Assembly: GCA_035708745.1 (NCBI GenBank)
Contig: DASTFJ010000251.1
Location: 1 to 18,974, forward strand
Length of the DNA stretch: 18,974 nt
Source of the DNA: JAMLHN01 sp035708745
GTDB taxonomy: Bacteria > Chloroflexota > Chloroflexia > Thermomicrobiales > UBA6265
Direction: 5' to 3'
Positions 1-7,126 of this stretch are shown piece after piece. The position numbers and the translations under genes are program-made. Under the pieces are notes generated by a model, which searched no databases, was not told the DNA's origin, and worked only from the letters and a program-made list of their open reading frames with translations. The first letter of the stretch is position 1. Every line of letters starts with the position of its first letter.

Positions 1-2
1 GA

Positions 3-1232
3 ATTCGAAAAAGTCTTGGCCTGGCAGCAGCCGGGACGCTGATGGTTGGCGGCCTGCTGGGCGCCACCGTCAGCTACGCGGGCGCGCAGGATGCCACCCC
101 CGCCGCTGCGGCCTCCGCGCCGATGCTCCCGGCCGGATGCACCGTTGCGGCCAGCGGTCTCGCCAATCCGCGCTTAGCCGTGGTGAGCGACGGGATCGTC
201 TATGTCACGCTGGCGGGCGATGCCGGGGATCAGGCGATCTACGCGAGCCCCGAGGCGGGCACGCCGGCGGCGGCCGAGCCGGCCACGATGTACGGCGACT
301 CGGGCTCGGTGATTGCCATCAATGCGGAGGGGACGGTCTCGACGGTGGCGGCCGGGCTCCCATCGTTCACCTTCGGCACTGAAGTCGTTGGGCCGGCCGG
401 CATCGATGTCGCCAACGGGATCATCTATGTCGCCACCGGCGGCGCTGGCCCGGCCACTGGCAATGTTCCGGCGCTCGCCGGCCGCGCGGCCCTCTGGTCG
501 ATCGACCCCCTCACTGGTGAGGCCAACATCGTGGCCGATCTCGAAAGCCACGAGAAGGAAGCCAATCCCGATCCGTACCACATCGACTCCGATCCGTATG
601 GGCTGATCGTCGGCACCGACGGCATGGTCTATGTGGTCGACGCCGGCGGCAATGACGTGCTCAAGGTCGATCCGGCTACCGGAGCGGTAAGCACGCTTGC
701 CATCATCCCGGGTCTTCCGGGTCAGCAGGCCAACCCGGATCGTGGCGGAGCGATGGAAATCGACGCGGTGCCGACCGGTCTGGCCTGGGCGCCGGACGGC
801 GGTCTCTATGTGAGCCTGCTCTCGGGCGGTCCGTTCATCCCGGGCACCGCGGCGCTCGTGCATGTCGCGATGGACGGCGCCGTCACCACGGTTGCCAGCG
901 GCTTGACGATGCTTGGTGATGTCGCCGTCGCTCCGGATGGCTCGGTCTATGTCGTCACGATGAGCGACAACTTCATCGACGCCGCCGGACCGGCAGCCGG
1001 ATCGATTGTGAAGGTGAATCCCGAGGATGGCACCAGCACCACCGTGCTCTCTGGCATCCCGTTCCCCGGCGGCATCGCCTTCGACCCCGATGGCAACGCC
1101 TATATCACCGCAATGGCTTCGCTTCCGGCCGGCACCCCGGCGGGCGGCATGGTGCTCGAGTGCAGCGCCGATGTCTTCCAGACGATGACCACCATGCCGG
1201 TAGGTAGCCCGGAGCCAACTCCGGCGGGTTGA
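3..1232 (+). CDS. Secreted ScyD/ScyE-like beta-propeller protein, 5' end outside window
   Basis: The reading frame is open from base 3, before the first ATG at 42. The codons upstream of that ATG read IRKSLGLAAAGTL and continue into MVGGLLGATVSYAGA, which together form a complete-looking Sec signal peptide (basic n-region, hydrophobic core, AGA-Q cleavage site). The ATG at 42 is therefore probably inside the leader and the true start lies upstream of the window. The mature part has repeated blade-like units with DG-x-VYVV or G-LYVSL strands, GxA(W/F)(A/D)PDG turns and K-V(D/N)P strands. This is typical of NHL/SMP-30-like six-bladed propellers, and the ScyD/ScyE family fits best. The C-terminus is a short Pro/Thr-rich tail (PVGSPEPTPAG). 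It is probably extracytoplasmic; ligand or enzymatic activity is unknown. A strong terminator follows within 30 bases, so this is the last gene of its transcript. Family call fairly sure, role not. Confidence 0.8.
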   Translation: MRKSLGLAAAGTLMVGGLLGATVSYAGAQDATPAAAASAPMLPAGCTVAASGLANPRLAVVSDGIVYVTLAGDAGDQAIYASPEAGTPAAAEPATMYGDSGSVIAINAEGTVSTVAAGLPSFTFGTEVVGPAGIDVANGIIYVATGGAGPATGNVPALAGRAALWSIDPLTGEANIVADLESHEKEANPDPYHIDSDPYGLIVGTDGMVYVVDAGGNDVLKVDPATGAVSTLAIIPGLPGQQANPDRGGAMEIDAVPTGLAWAPDGGLYVSLLSGGPFIPGTAALVHVAMDGAVTTVASGLTMLGDVAVAPDGSVYVVTMSDNFIDAAGPAAGSIVKVNPEDGTSTTVLSGIPFPGGIAFDPDGNAYITAMASLPAGTPAGGMVLECSADVFQTMTTMPVGSPEPTPAG

Positions 1233-1258
1233 TTTCAGCTGAGCGAATGTTGTTTCGC

Positions 1259-1290
1259 AACGAGCGCGTCCTTCGGGACGCGCTCGTTTT
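1259..1290 (+). terminator. Rho-independent terminator of the propeller gene
   Basis: A perfect 13-bp stem (1259-1271 with 1276-1288) is closed by the extra-stable C(TTCG)G tetraloop and ends in a TTTT run at 1287-1290. It begins 27 bases after the TGA of the propeller gene. The arms are symmetric, but only the + strand has the T-run immediately after the stem. Confidence 0.9.
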
Positions 1291-1451
1291 GGGTTCCTGG
1301 CACCAGGGAGATGAATGTAGATCTCCAGCTTGGTGTGCCGAAATCCGCCGCAACGGTGCGGGGCCAGCCACGCTAGACTGGAGCACGATCCGGTCGATAT
1401 GTCCCCTTTGGACAATCTGCAGACATGGTTCGCCACGACCCGGAGGACAGC

Positions 1452-2288
1452 ATGCCGTTCGTTTCGTCCAGTGATGGGCTCGATATTTTCTACAAAGATT
1501 GGGGGCCGAAGAACGCCCAGCCCATCATGTTCCATCATGGCTGGCCGTTGTCCGCTGATGACTGGGATGCCCAGATGCTGTTCTTCCTGCAAAAGGGCTA
1601 TCGCGTCATCGCCCATGACCGGCGCGGCCATGGCCGCTCGACACAGGTTTCCGACGGACACGACATGGATCACTACGCCGCCGACGCCTTCGCGGTGGTA
1701 GAGGCCCTCGACCTGCGAAATGCGATTCATATCGGGCACTCGACCGGTGGCGGCGAGGTCACGCGCTATGTCGCGCAGCACGGCCAACCGGCTGGCCGGG
1801 TCGCCAAGGCCGTGCTCGTCTCAGCTATACCACCGTTGATGTTGAAGACCGACAACAACCCCGAGGGCTTGCCCATCGAGGTGTTCGACGGCTTCCGCAA
1901 GGCCCTGGCCGACAATCGCGCCCAATTCTACCTGGACGTCGCTTCTGGCCCCTTCTACGGCTTCAACCGTGAGGGCGCCGAGATTTCCCAAGGCGTGATA
2001 AACAACTGGTGGCGGCAGGGCATGATCGGCAGTGCCAAGGCCCACTATGACGGGATCAAGGCCTTCTCCGAAACCGACCAAACCGCAGACCTCGAGGCCA
2101 TCACCGTACCGACCCTTGTGCTGCACGGTGAGGACGACCAGATCGTGCCGATCGCCGATGCGGCGCTCAAATCGATCAAACTCCTGAAGAACGGTACGCT
2201 GAAGACCTATCCCGGTTATCCACATGGCATGCTCACCGTGCATGCGGACGTGCTCAATCCGGATCTCCTCGCGTTCGTCGAGGCATAG
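1452..2288 (+). CDS. Alpha/beta hydrolase, non-heme chloroperoxidase-like
   Basis: A 278-residue protein of the cofactor-free haloperoxidase/esterase branch of the alpha/beta hydrolases, whose members hydrolyse esters and show perhydrolase activity in vitro. The catalytic triad is visible: nucleophile Ser97 in GHSTGG, Asp229 in HGEDDQIVPI and His258 in GYPHGM. The oxyanion-hole region FHHGWP is at 27-32. I chose the ATG at 1452 because GGAGG at 1442-1446 lies 5 bases upstream and because MPFVSSSDGLDIFYKDWGP is the usual N-terminus of the family. An in-frame ATG at 1425 would add nine residues without a ribosome site. The length matches the family (about 270-280). There is no signal peptide, so it is cytoplasmic. 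It sits alone between two terminators. The natural substrate cannot be told from sequence. Confidence 0.93.
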   Translation: MPFVSSSDGLDIFYKDWGPKNAQPIMFHHGWPLSADDWDAQMLFFLQKGYRVIAHDRRGHGRSTQVSDGHDMDHYAADAFAVVEALDLRNAIHIGHSTGGGEVTRYVAQHGQPAGRVAKAVLVSAIPPLMLKTDNNPEGLPIEVFDGFRKALADNRAQFYLDVASGPFYGFNREGAEISQGVINNWWRQGMIGSAKAHYDGIKAFSETDQTADLEAITVPTLVLHGEDDQIVPIADAALKSIKLLKNGTLKTYPGYPHGMLTVHADVLNPDLLAFVEA

Positions 2289-2315
2289 TCTCGGGGCGGT
2301 TCATACACCGATTAG

Positions 2316-2350
2316 CGGCGGGGTGATCCTGGATCACCCCGCCGTTTCTT
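2316..2350 (+). terminator. Terminator of the chloroperoxidase-like gene
   Basis: Complementary arms at 2316-2329 and 2331-2344 are a perfect 14-base match. In practice this gives a 12-bp stem with a CCTGG loop, followed by TTTCTT. It starts about 28 bases after the hydrolase stop. It may also act on the minus strand, where the possible small ORF 2334-2480 ends inside it. Confidence 0.85.
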
Positions 2351-2480
2351 CTATCTCAGGCTCTGCCCCGAAGTACTGCTCCTGCTCGGGAGACAGCAGC
2401 TCTTCGAGATGGCGCTCCAGCTCAGGTCGAGGACCAGTTATGGCGAAGGTTGCGTACACGAATGAATAGTCATCCGGCAC
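2334..2480 (-). CDS. Possible small ORF or C-terminal gene remnant
   Basis: The minus strand is open from 2510 down to a TGA at 2334-2336. From a GTG at 2480 it would encode 48 residues; the only in-frame codons upstream before a stop are not good starts and no Shine-Dalgarno site is visible. The peptide has a protein-like composition: a strand-like segment (DDYSFVYATFAITG) followed by an acidic amphipathic helix (ELERHLEELLSPEQEQYF) and an acidic tail. The stop falls within the terminator hairpin 2316-2350. It could be a real small gene, the 3' relic of a lost gene, or chance. I do not recognise a family. Confidence 0.25.
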   Translation of the reverse strand: MPDDYSFVYATFAITGPRPELERHLEELLSPEQEQYFGAEPEIEETAG

Positions 2481-2547
2481 ACGGTGCTCTAAGCTGATGG
2501 CGGGATGTCCTCATCATGACTTCGTTCTGCATCGAAAGGCGCAACCC

Positions 2548-3594
2548 ATGCCAGCGAATCCCGCCGACCCCATTGCACTCACGCGCCGGCGCGCACTCCG
2601 CTGGAGCGGCGCCGGCCTTGCCATGGGCGCGCTCGCGGCGTCGGGCGTTTCCATGTCCACAAACGCCCAGTCCCCCACCGCCAGCGAAGGCGTCGCGTTC
2701 GGTCTGGTCGACATCGGTGGCCGTTCGATCTATATGGAATCGGCCGGCGCTGGTTCACCGACCGTGGTGCTGATCGCTGGCGCACTTAGTCGCGGCGACA
2801 TTTGGAGTCGGGATTTGCTCGAACCCGAGGGCGCCCGCACGATGGTCTTCCCCGCGGTCGCCAGCTTTACCCATGTCCTTGAGTACGACCGCCCCGGCAC
2901 GATTGGCCCGGTCAACACCAGCCTCGAACCGAATGGTCCCCTGTTCTATCCCAGCCGCAGTGACGCGGTTCCGCAACCACGATCGGGGGAGGAGATGGTC
3001 GCCGAACTGCACAATCTGCTGGAAGCGGCTGACGTGCCGGGTCCCTATGTTCTGGTGGGTCACTCCCTGGGCGGGCTATACGCGCGGCTCTATGCCATGA
3101 CCTATCCCGACGAGGTGGTCGGTCTCGTGCTGGTCGACGCCACCCATGAAGACGGGTATGCCGAGTTCGAGAAGATCATGACGCCCGAGCAATGGGCCCA
3201 GTTCACTGGCTTTCTGGTGATCAACGAGAACTTATTGGCCGCCTATCCGGAAGCGGAGCAACCCGCGGGAGCGCCGCTTGCAGATGACCACCCCACCGTC
3301 AAGCAGGTCCACGCGGCCATGGCCAGCTCTCCCCTGCGGCCTATGCCGCTCTTTGTCCTTTCCCACGGTATCCCACTGGCGGCGCCATTTCCCGGATATC
3401 CCGCGGAAGCAGCGGAAGCCGTCATGATGGCGTTGCAAGACGATCTGGCGCGGCTCGTGCCCGGCGCCAAACACGTCATTGCCACCGAAAGCGGGCACGA
3501 CATCCACCAGGATCAGCCCGAGTTAGTGATCGCGGCGATCCGGGCCGTGGTCGACGCGGTGCGCAATCCGTCGACATGGACCAGCACAGCCTAG
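2548..3594 (+). CDS. Tat-exported alpha/beta hydrolase
   Basis: A 348-residue alpha/beta hydrolase. Residues 12-40 form a twin-arginine-type leader (TRRRALRWSGAG, a hydrophobic stretch rich in Ala/Gly, cleavage near TNAQS), so the enzyme is likely exported folded. The nucleophile elbow is GHSLGG with Ser173, followed by LYARLYAMTYPDEVVGLVLVD, the usual alpha/beta-fold continuation. His317 in ESGHDIH is the likely catalytic His; the acid is less clear (the 262-275 region is a candidate). The ATG at 2548 is preceded by GAAAGG at 2534-2539 with 8-base spacing. An in-frame ATG at 2497 has no ribosome site and would put 17 extra residues before the leader. It is an esterase or lipase-like enzyme with unknown substrate. 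It is not closely similar to the neighbouring hydrolase beyond the fold, so recent duplication is unlikely. Confidence 0.88.
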   Translation: MPANPADPIALTRRRALRWSGAGLAMGALAASGVSMSTNAQSPTASEGVAFGLVDIGGRSIYMESAGAGSPTVVLIAGALSRGDIWSRDLLEPEGARTMVFPAVASFTHVLEYDRPGTIGPVNTSLEPNGPLFYPSRSDAVPQPRSGEEMVAELHNLLEAADVPGPYVLVGHSLGGLYARLYAMTYPDEVVGLVLVDATHEDGYAEFEKIMTPEQWAQFTGFLVINENLLAAYPEAEQPAGAPLADDHPTVKQVHAAMASSPLRPMPLFVLSHGIPLAAPFPGYPAEAAEAVMMALQDDLARLVPGAKHVIATESGHDIHQDQPELVIAAIRAVVDAVRNPSTWTSTA

Positions 3595-4125
3595 GGTGTG
3601 TTGACAAACCCTGCTCGGTTACGCAACCGGCGTAGTGCAGGACGTCCCTGTCCTGCCCGTGCCGCACGGGTCGACTCCAAGAGGATACAGAGGTCCTTCA
3701 CCACGATCTGAAAATGACGCTTGTCATCACGCCCCGGGCACCACTAGTCCGATGGTTGAGAATCGTGGCGGCGGTCCTGTTGAGACCGGCGGGTGAGCGA
3801 AGAAACGTCTTCGCCGCATGGTCTGGGGTGAGTTCCGCCTAGACCATGTGGTCCTTTCCATCGGTTACCCTCACCCTAGCAGAGCAACCCCGGCAACCAC
3901 AATCGCCGGCGGCCGCCAAAAGTGGTTCCGATAACCACGCAATCGACCCATTGCTTGGAACCAAAAGCATCAGTAAATAAGCGGAAAATGGAGTTGGGTG
4001 GTGCCGCTAATGGCCGTTACGGGAACCACAGATCACCGATCCCAAAGCGGGCGCGTTGATGCGCCCAAGAGCTCCAAGGAGGAGCAGACGGCGGGAGATG
4101 CCGCGTCTGCTCCTCTACATGTAGC
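3595..4125. other. Gene-free stretch with several hairpins
   Basis: No convincing coding frame on either strand. Just after the hydrolase stop come two adjacent short hairpins: CAGGAC/GTCCTG (3638-3643/3650-3655) and CCCGTG/CACGGG (3656-3661/3665-3670). Further on are GCGAAGA/TCTTCGC with an AACG loop (3797-3814) and CATGGTCT/AGACCATG (3817-3824/3841-3848). The motif GGTTCC or its complement occurs three times (3924-3929, 3957-3962, 4022-4027), two copies extended as GTGGTTCC and GGAACCAC. Nearest the HNH gene are hairpins at 4049-4066 and 4079-4115. No known riboswitch or RNA family was recognised. Confidence 0.5.
4049..4115 (-). terminator. Tandem hairpins downstream of the HNH gene
   Basis: Read on the minus strand after the HNH stop, a 12-bp stem (4115-4104 with 4090-4079, 13-base loop) is followed by a second perfect stem GGGCGC/GCGCCC (4066-4061 with 4054-4049), then GCTTT. 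The first stem has no T-run after it and the second only a short one, so termination is plausible but not textbook. Confidence 0.5.
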
Positions 4126-4518
4126 CTAGCCAGCCTGCTCCCGACTTCGCACAAGCTGACCGTGCCTGTGGAAGAGTTCATGGCATGGGCGACAGAGCAC
4201 GGTCAGGTCATCTGGGCGCTCATGACCAATTCGGTCGTAGGTCCGGTGGTGGACTTCGAGCTGGTGCCTGCTGTTACAGATGCGGCACCGGTGCCGGGCC
4301 TGGCGCAGAGCGTCCTCCCGTATCTCCTGCCACTTTGGGGACTGCAGGTACTCCTGATAGGTGTGGGTACGCTCGACCGGAAACCTGATGACGTTGTCCG
4401 GGTCTTCGGCCTCGGTGTCGGCCCGAGCTTCGAGCTGACCGAGCATGTCCAACTGCCGGAACTCCGGGTCGTCGGTTACCGGCATGAGAACGAGGTGACG
4501 GCTTTCATTTCTTTTCAA
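4126..4518 (-). CDS. Small HNH-family endonuclease
   Basis: A 130-residue protein with a C-terminal HNH (beta-beta-alpha metal) nuclease fold. Residues 57-72 (YLQSPKWQEIREDALR) are the usual lead-in helix. Two zinc-knuckle pairs follow, C78-x2-C81 and C109-x2-C112, around the catalytic pair H90-H91 (LEVHHRTYDRIG) and the closing RPDDLTVLCRPCHELFH, with H117 last. The N-terminal 50 residues are unrelated to the fold and acidic. The start is uncertain: ATG at 4518 has only an AAAAG run nearby, and an in-frame ATG at 4485 has no clear site. It stands alone, with no terminase, restriction subunit or toxin-antitoxin partner next to it. It lies some 500 bases from an IS630 remnant, consistent with a mobile or phage-derived origin. 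Its DNA target cannot be inferred. Confidence 0.85.
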   Translation of the reverse strand: MKRNESRHLVLMPVTDDPEFRQLDMLGQLEARADTEAEDPDNVIRFPVERTHTYQEYLQSPKWQEIREDALRQARHRCRICNSRHQLEVHHRTYDRIGHERPDDLTVLCRPCHELFHRHGQLVRSREQAG

Positions 4519-5041
4519 GTTTCAGCTCCAGAGGTCAAGTGCCCCCGCGCTGTAACTTGCTGTACCCTTGTGGGTAGCACAACGCGGTGGGCTTTGCTGC
4601 GAATCCGATTGTGTTCTTAGGGGCGACGTCTGACACACGTCAGCCCCTTTTTCGTGCCTGGTTTCCCCTATCGATAGGCGCTGCCTTTCCGTGATGGCGG
4701 TGTGGTGTCTGCCGACCGGTCGAATCACACACCGGATATAAGAAAGAGCGACTACGGCATACCGCAATCGCTCACGACAAGGAAGTTACTAGACGCGAAC
4801 TCGTAATACGAGCGTTGGTACCGGTTGGCGGTCCTGAAGCGACTGTGGCAGGCCCATTTTCCGCATCAATGCTGGGGAAAACCGCATCTGCCCGCTCAGC
4901 CAATAACCGGGGCAGGTCTGCACCAAATCGAGCGGTTTGTCAAGACTAGGGTGTCCTATACAATGCTCGGGTTCTCGCCAACATCGGTGGAAGTGATTCC
5001 CGCCGGTGGACGGTTATCCGCCGTGGAAGGAATTCCCCACG
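4519..5041. other. Gene-free stretch between HNH gene and IS remnant
   Basis: Contains the + strand terminator at 4620-4652 with no gene reading into it, a 12-base perfect palindrome CCTATCGATAGG (4667-4678), a nested hairpin GAGCGA/TCGCTC (4746-4751/4768-4773) with an inner CGG/CCG, and CTCGT/ACGAG (4800-4804/4808-4812). The segment from about 4937 to 5041 leads into the transposase remnant and may hold the left end of the insertion sequence, but no matching right-end inverted repeat was found. No credible ORF. Confidence 0.5.
4620..4652 (+). terminator. Orphan rho-independent terminator
   Basis: Stem GGGGC-GACGT (4620-4629) pairs with ACGTC-a-GCCCC (4637-4647, one bulged A) over a 7-base loop and is followed by TTTTT (4648-4652). 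It points + strand, yet the nearest annotated gene upstream (HNH, 4126-4518) is on the other strand. It therefore ends either an unseen small transcript starting in 4519-4619 or a transcript antisense to the HNH gene, or it is a relic. Confidence 0.7.
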
Positions 5042-5502
5042 ATGCCGCGTAAGCAACATATCGTGCGCTTAGATGCGTTCGAGCGTCGAGACTTGCAATT
5101 CTTCGTGGTGCATCGTGGCCCCACTCCTGACTGGGCGAGGCAACGTGCCCGCATTCTGCTCAGAGCCGATGTCGGGGGGAGCGCAGGGACCGGACCGACC
5201 AGCAGATTGCCGAAGCTCTGGGTGTGGCGCCGCGTACAGTCGCTCGTGCCCGCGCTGCCTGGTGCCGCCGGGGCTGGGCTGCCCTGGGCGGGCGGGGTCG
5301 CCGCCCTCGCAAAGTGGCGGGCAAACTGAGTCGCGCGCAGCAGACCCGGCTAATTGCCGTGGCCCGCAGCCAGCCGCCGGAAGGATATGGCAGGTGGCCG
5401 TTGCGCTTGCTGGCAAAGCGGGCAGTGGAACTAGGAATTGTGGATTCGATTTCCCATGAAACTGTCCGCCAGACGCTCAAGAAGTGGAACAGTGTTGACT
5501 GA
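5042..5502 (+). pseudogene. IS630-family transposase, N-terminal fragment, frameshifted
   Basis: Two overlapping frames join into one IS630-type N-terminus. The first frame starts at ATG 5042 (GGAAGG at 5025-5030) and reads MPRKQHIVRLDAFERRDL through ARQRARILLRADVGG. At a run of six G (5174-5179) the family sequence continues in the -1 frame as ERRDRTDQQIAEALGV, then APRTVARARAAW, the first helix-turn-helix, followed by the second DNA-binding region (PPEGYGRWPLRLLAKRAVEL and SISHETVRQTLKK). The frame then ends at TGA 5500-5502. A full IS630 transposase is about 340-370 residues; here only about 150 are present and the whole DDE catalytic domain is missing, so the element is dead. Whether the G-run shift is a one-base loss or a relic of programmed frameshifting cannot be decided. 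A mobile-element scar. Confidence 0.82.
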
Positions 5503-5686
5503 TCCGAGTGATGTAATGGCATCACAAGACCCGGTCACCGTCACGACCCCAGGTTGAATCGATGCATGACGAAATGAACGAGCACGATTTTGGGCATTGG
5601 CCAACCCTCCTTCGGATAAGGTAGATAGATCACAAATACGGCTAGGGTTCAGGAATTGGGAGGTGAGGCGCTCAAATTCCGCGCGC

Positions 5687-6418
5687 CTACCCCGTCGGAC
5701 CGAAGCGCTCCGTTTTCACCGTCAGCGGATCGTAGCCCAGCTCGACCAGCAGACCGGCGGCCGATTCGACCAGCGCGGTTGGGCCGCAGACATAGGCGAG
5801 GGGAGCCGAATCGGCGGGATAGGCGACCGATTCGAGCATGTCGCGGTCGATCCGGCGGGAATAGCCGGTCCACCCGGGTGGTTGCCGGCGGGTGAGGGTT
5901 TGCACCAGCTCGAAGCCGTCATTTCGGGCGGAAAGCTCGGTCAGCTCGTCGTGGTAGATGATTTCGTCCCAGGCGCGGGAGGAATAGAGCAGCCGCATGG
6001 GGAGATCGCTGCCCTCCAGAAAGCGCTGGCGAATCATCGACATCAACGGCGCTACCCCGGAACCGCCGGCTACCAGCAGCACGGGACCGCCGTCGGCAAC
6101 CGTCCAGGTGAAATACCCGCCGATCGGCCCGCGTAGCTCGAGCTGGTCGCCCGGGATCACGACATCGGTCAGATAGGCGGAAACCTCGCCATCGTCCAGC
6201 CGTTCGACGGCCAGCTCGATGGTGGAGGGATGCGATGCGCTGGCGATCGAATAGCTGCGTTGCGCCTGATAACCGTCTTCCGCGGTGAGGCGAACGTCGA
6301 CATGCTGCCCCGGGAGGTGTCCCTCCCAGCCGGGCAGCTCGATCGTGAGCAGATGCGTGCGAGGTGTGACCGGCACGGTCGACCGAACCGTGCCGAGCTG
6401 CCAATCTAGTCGCCCCAA
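5687..6418 (-). CDS. FAD/NAD(P)H flavin reductase (ferredoxin-NADP reductase type)
   Basis: A 243-residue FNR-fold oxidoreductase: an N-terminal FAD-binding barrel (HLPGQHVDVRL at 34-44, flavin motif RSYSIAS at 54-60, GPIGGYF at 97-103) and a C-terminal NAD(P)-binding half (VAGGSGVAPLMSM at 116-128, YVCGPTALVE at 209-218, end ERFGPTG). No 2Fe-2S domain is present. The start is TTG at 6418: AGGAG (complement of 6427-6431) is 8 bases upstream and no ATG fits. The gene overlaps the 3' end of the preceding molybdoenzyme gene by 13 bases, which implies translational coupling. It probably passes electrons from NAD(P)H to that molybdoenzyme or to its haem/quinone partner; this is inferred from pairing, not shown by sequence. 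Confidence 0.88.
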   Translation of the reverse strand: MGRLDWQLGTVRSTVPVTPRTHLLTIELPGWEGHLPGQHVDVRLTAEDGYQAQRSYSIASASHPSTIELAVERLDDGEVSAYLTDVVIPGDQLELRGPIGGYFTWTVADGGPVLLVAGGSGVAPLMSMIRQRFLEGSDLPMRLLYSSRAWDEIIYHDELTELSARNDGFELVQTLTRRQPPGWTGYSRRIDRDMLESVAYPADSAPLAYVCGPTALVESAAGLLVELGYDPLTVKTERFGPTG

Positions 6419-7011
6419 TAGCGCTGCTCCTGCCAGGGGTCGCCGTAGTTGTGATAGCCAAGCTCTTCCCAGAATCCGGGTTGGTCATCGTCCAGCAATT
6501 CCAGGCGGCGCACCCACTTGGCGCTCTTCCAGAAATAGAGATGGGGAATCAGCAACCGGGCCGGACCGCCGTGCTCCGGTGGGAGCGGCTCACCGTCGTA
6601 TTCATAGGCGATCCAGGCTTTGCCATCTAACACGTCTTCGAGTGGAACGTTGGTCGTATAGCCGCCGTCGCAATGCGCCAGCAGATAGCCGGCGTCATTC
6701 CCGGCATCGCCCAGCAGGGTATCGAGCGAGACGCCCGTCCAATGGGTATCGAGCTTGGACCATTTGGTGACGCAATGAATATCGACCGTGATGTCTTCCT
6801 TTGGCAGCGCCTGAAATTCGCTCCACGTCCAGCGAGCCGAAAAGGGATCACTGACTTGCAGATCCCACCGGTCGAGCGGGGTGTGTGGGGTGGGTCCGGC
6901 GGAAAGGACCGGGAAATCGGAGACCAGATGCTGACCGGGCGGAATGCGCGCGGCGATCGCGGGATCGGCGCGCCGGCCGCGGAATCCACGAGAGATGAAA
7001 TCACCGGCCAT
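6406..7011 (-). CDS. Sulfite-oxidase-like molybdopterin oxidoreductase
   Basis: A 201-residue protein with the sulfite oxidase/MsrP-type molybdopterin domain. DIHCVTKWSKLDTHWTGV (77-94) holds Cys80, the expected molybdenum ligand. HGGPARLLIPHLYFWKSAKWV (147-167) and the end GFWEELGYHNYGDPW are also typical of this short bacterial subgroup. There is no C-terminal dimerisation domain, no haem domain and no signal peptide, so it is likely cytoplasmic. The start at ATG 7011 is fixed by GGAGG (complement of 7018-7022) 6 bases upstream; a longer frame to 7128 lacks a ribosome site. The gene is the first of a two-gene operon with the flavin reductase, whose start lies inside its last codons. The substrate is unknown; sulfite, sulfoxide or another oxo-transfer substrate are all possible. 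Confidence 0.9.
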   Translation of the reverse strand: MAGDFISRGFRGRRADPAIAARIPPGQHLVSDFPVLSAGPTPHTPLDRWDLQVSDPFSARWTWSEFQALPKEDITVDIHCVTKWSKLDTHWTGVSLDTLLGDAGNDAGYLLAHCDGGYTTNVPLEDVLDGKAWIAYEYDGEPLPPEHGGPARLLIPHLYFWKSAKWVRRLELLDDDQPGFWEELGYHNYGDPWQEQRYWGD

Positions 7012-7126
7012 GGGCAGCCTCCGGGAGCGATGACGATGAGGACGCACGCGACCCGAGCTGACCGCGAGCGTGGTGCGGCAGAGCGCGTCACTGCCTTGGT
7101 AGTGTATCGCCCGAACGGAGGAGTGC

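Noticed and set aside
1..6. EcoRI site GAATTC at the very first bases, suggesting a cloning junction
   Set aside because: The same hexamer occurs inside the window (for example 5030-5035 and 16073-16078), and the frame through it reads as natural signal peptide.
1299..1339. Nested inverted repeat GGCACCA/TGGTGTGCC around GGAGAT/ATCTCC
   Set aside because: Imperfect, no T-run and no clear promoter relation; may be a leader structure but unsupported.
174..1787. Open frame of 537 codons on the minus strand across the propeller and chloroperoxidase-like genes
   Set aside because: Antisense to two well-supported genes and across a terminator; Arg/His/Gly-rich composition typical of the complement of high-GC coding DNA.
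3595..3612. GGTGTGTTGACAAA after the hydrolase stop, like an insertion-sequence terminal repeat
   Set aside because: No inverted mate or transposase found within reach.
4162..4620. 152-codon + strand frame opposite the HNH gene
   Set aside because: The complementary frame has a complete HNH motif set; this one has none and ends at the start of a terminator.
4522..4767. 81-codon minus-strand frame upstream of the HNH gene
   Set aside because: Crosses the terminator at 4620-4652, has no ribosome site and low-complexity Ser/Arg/His composition.
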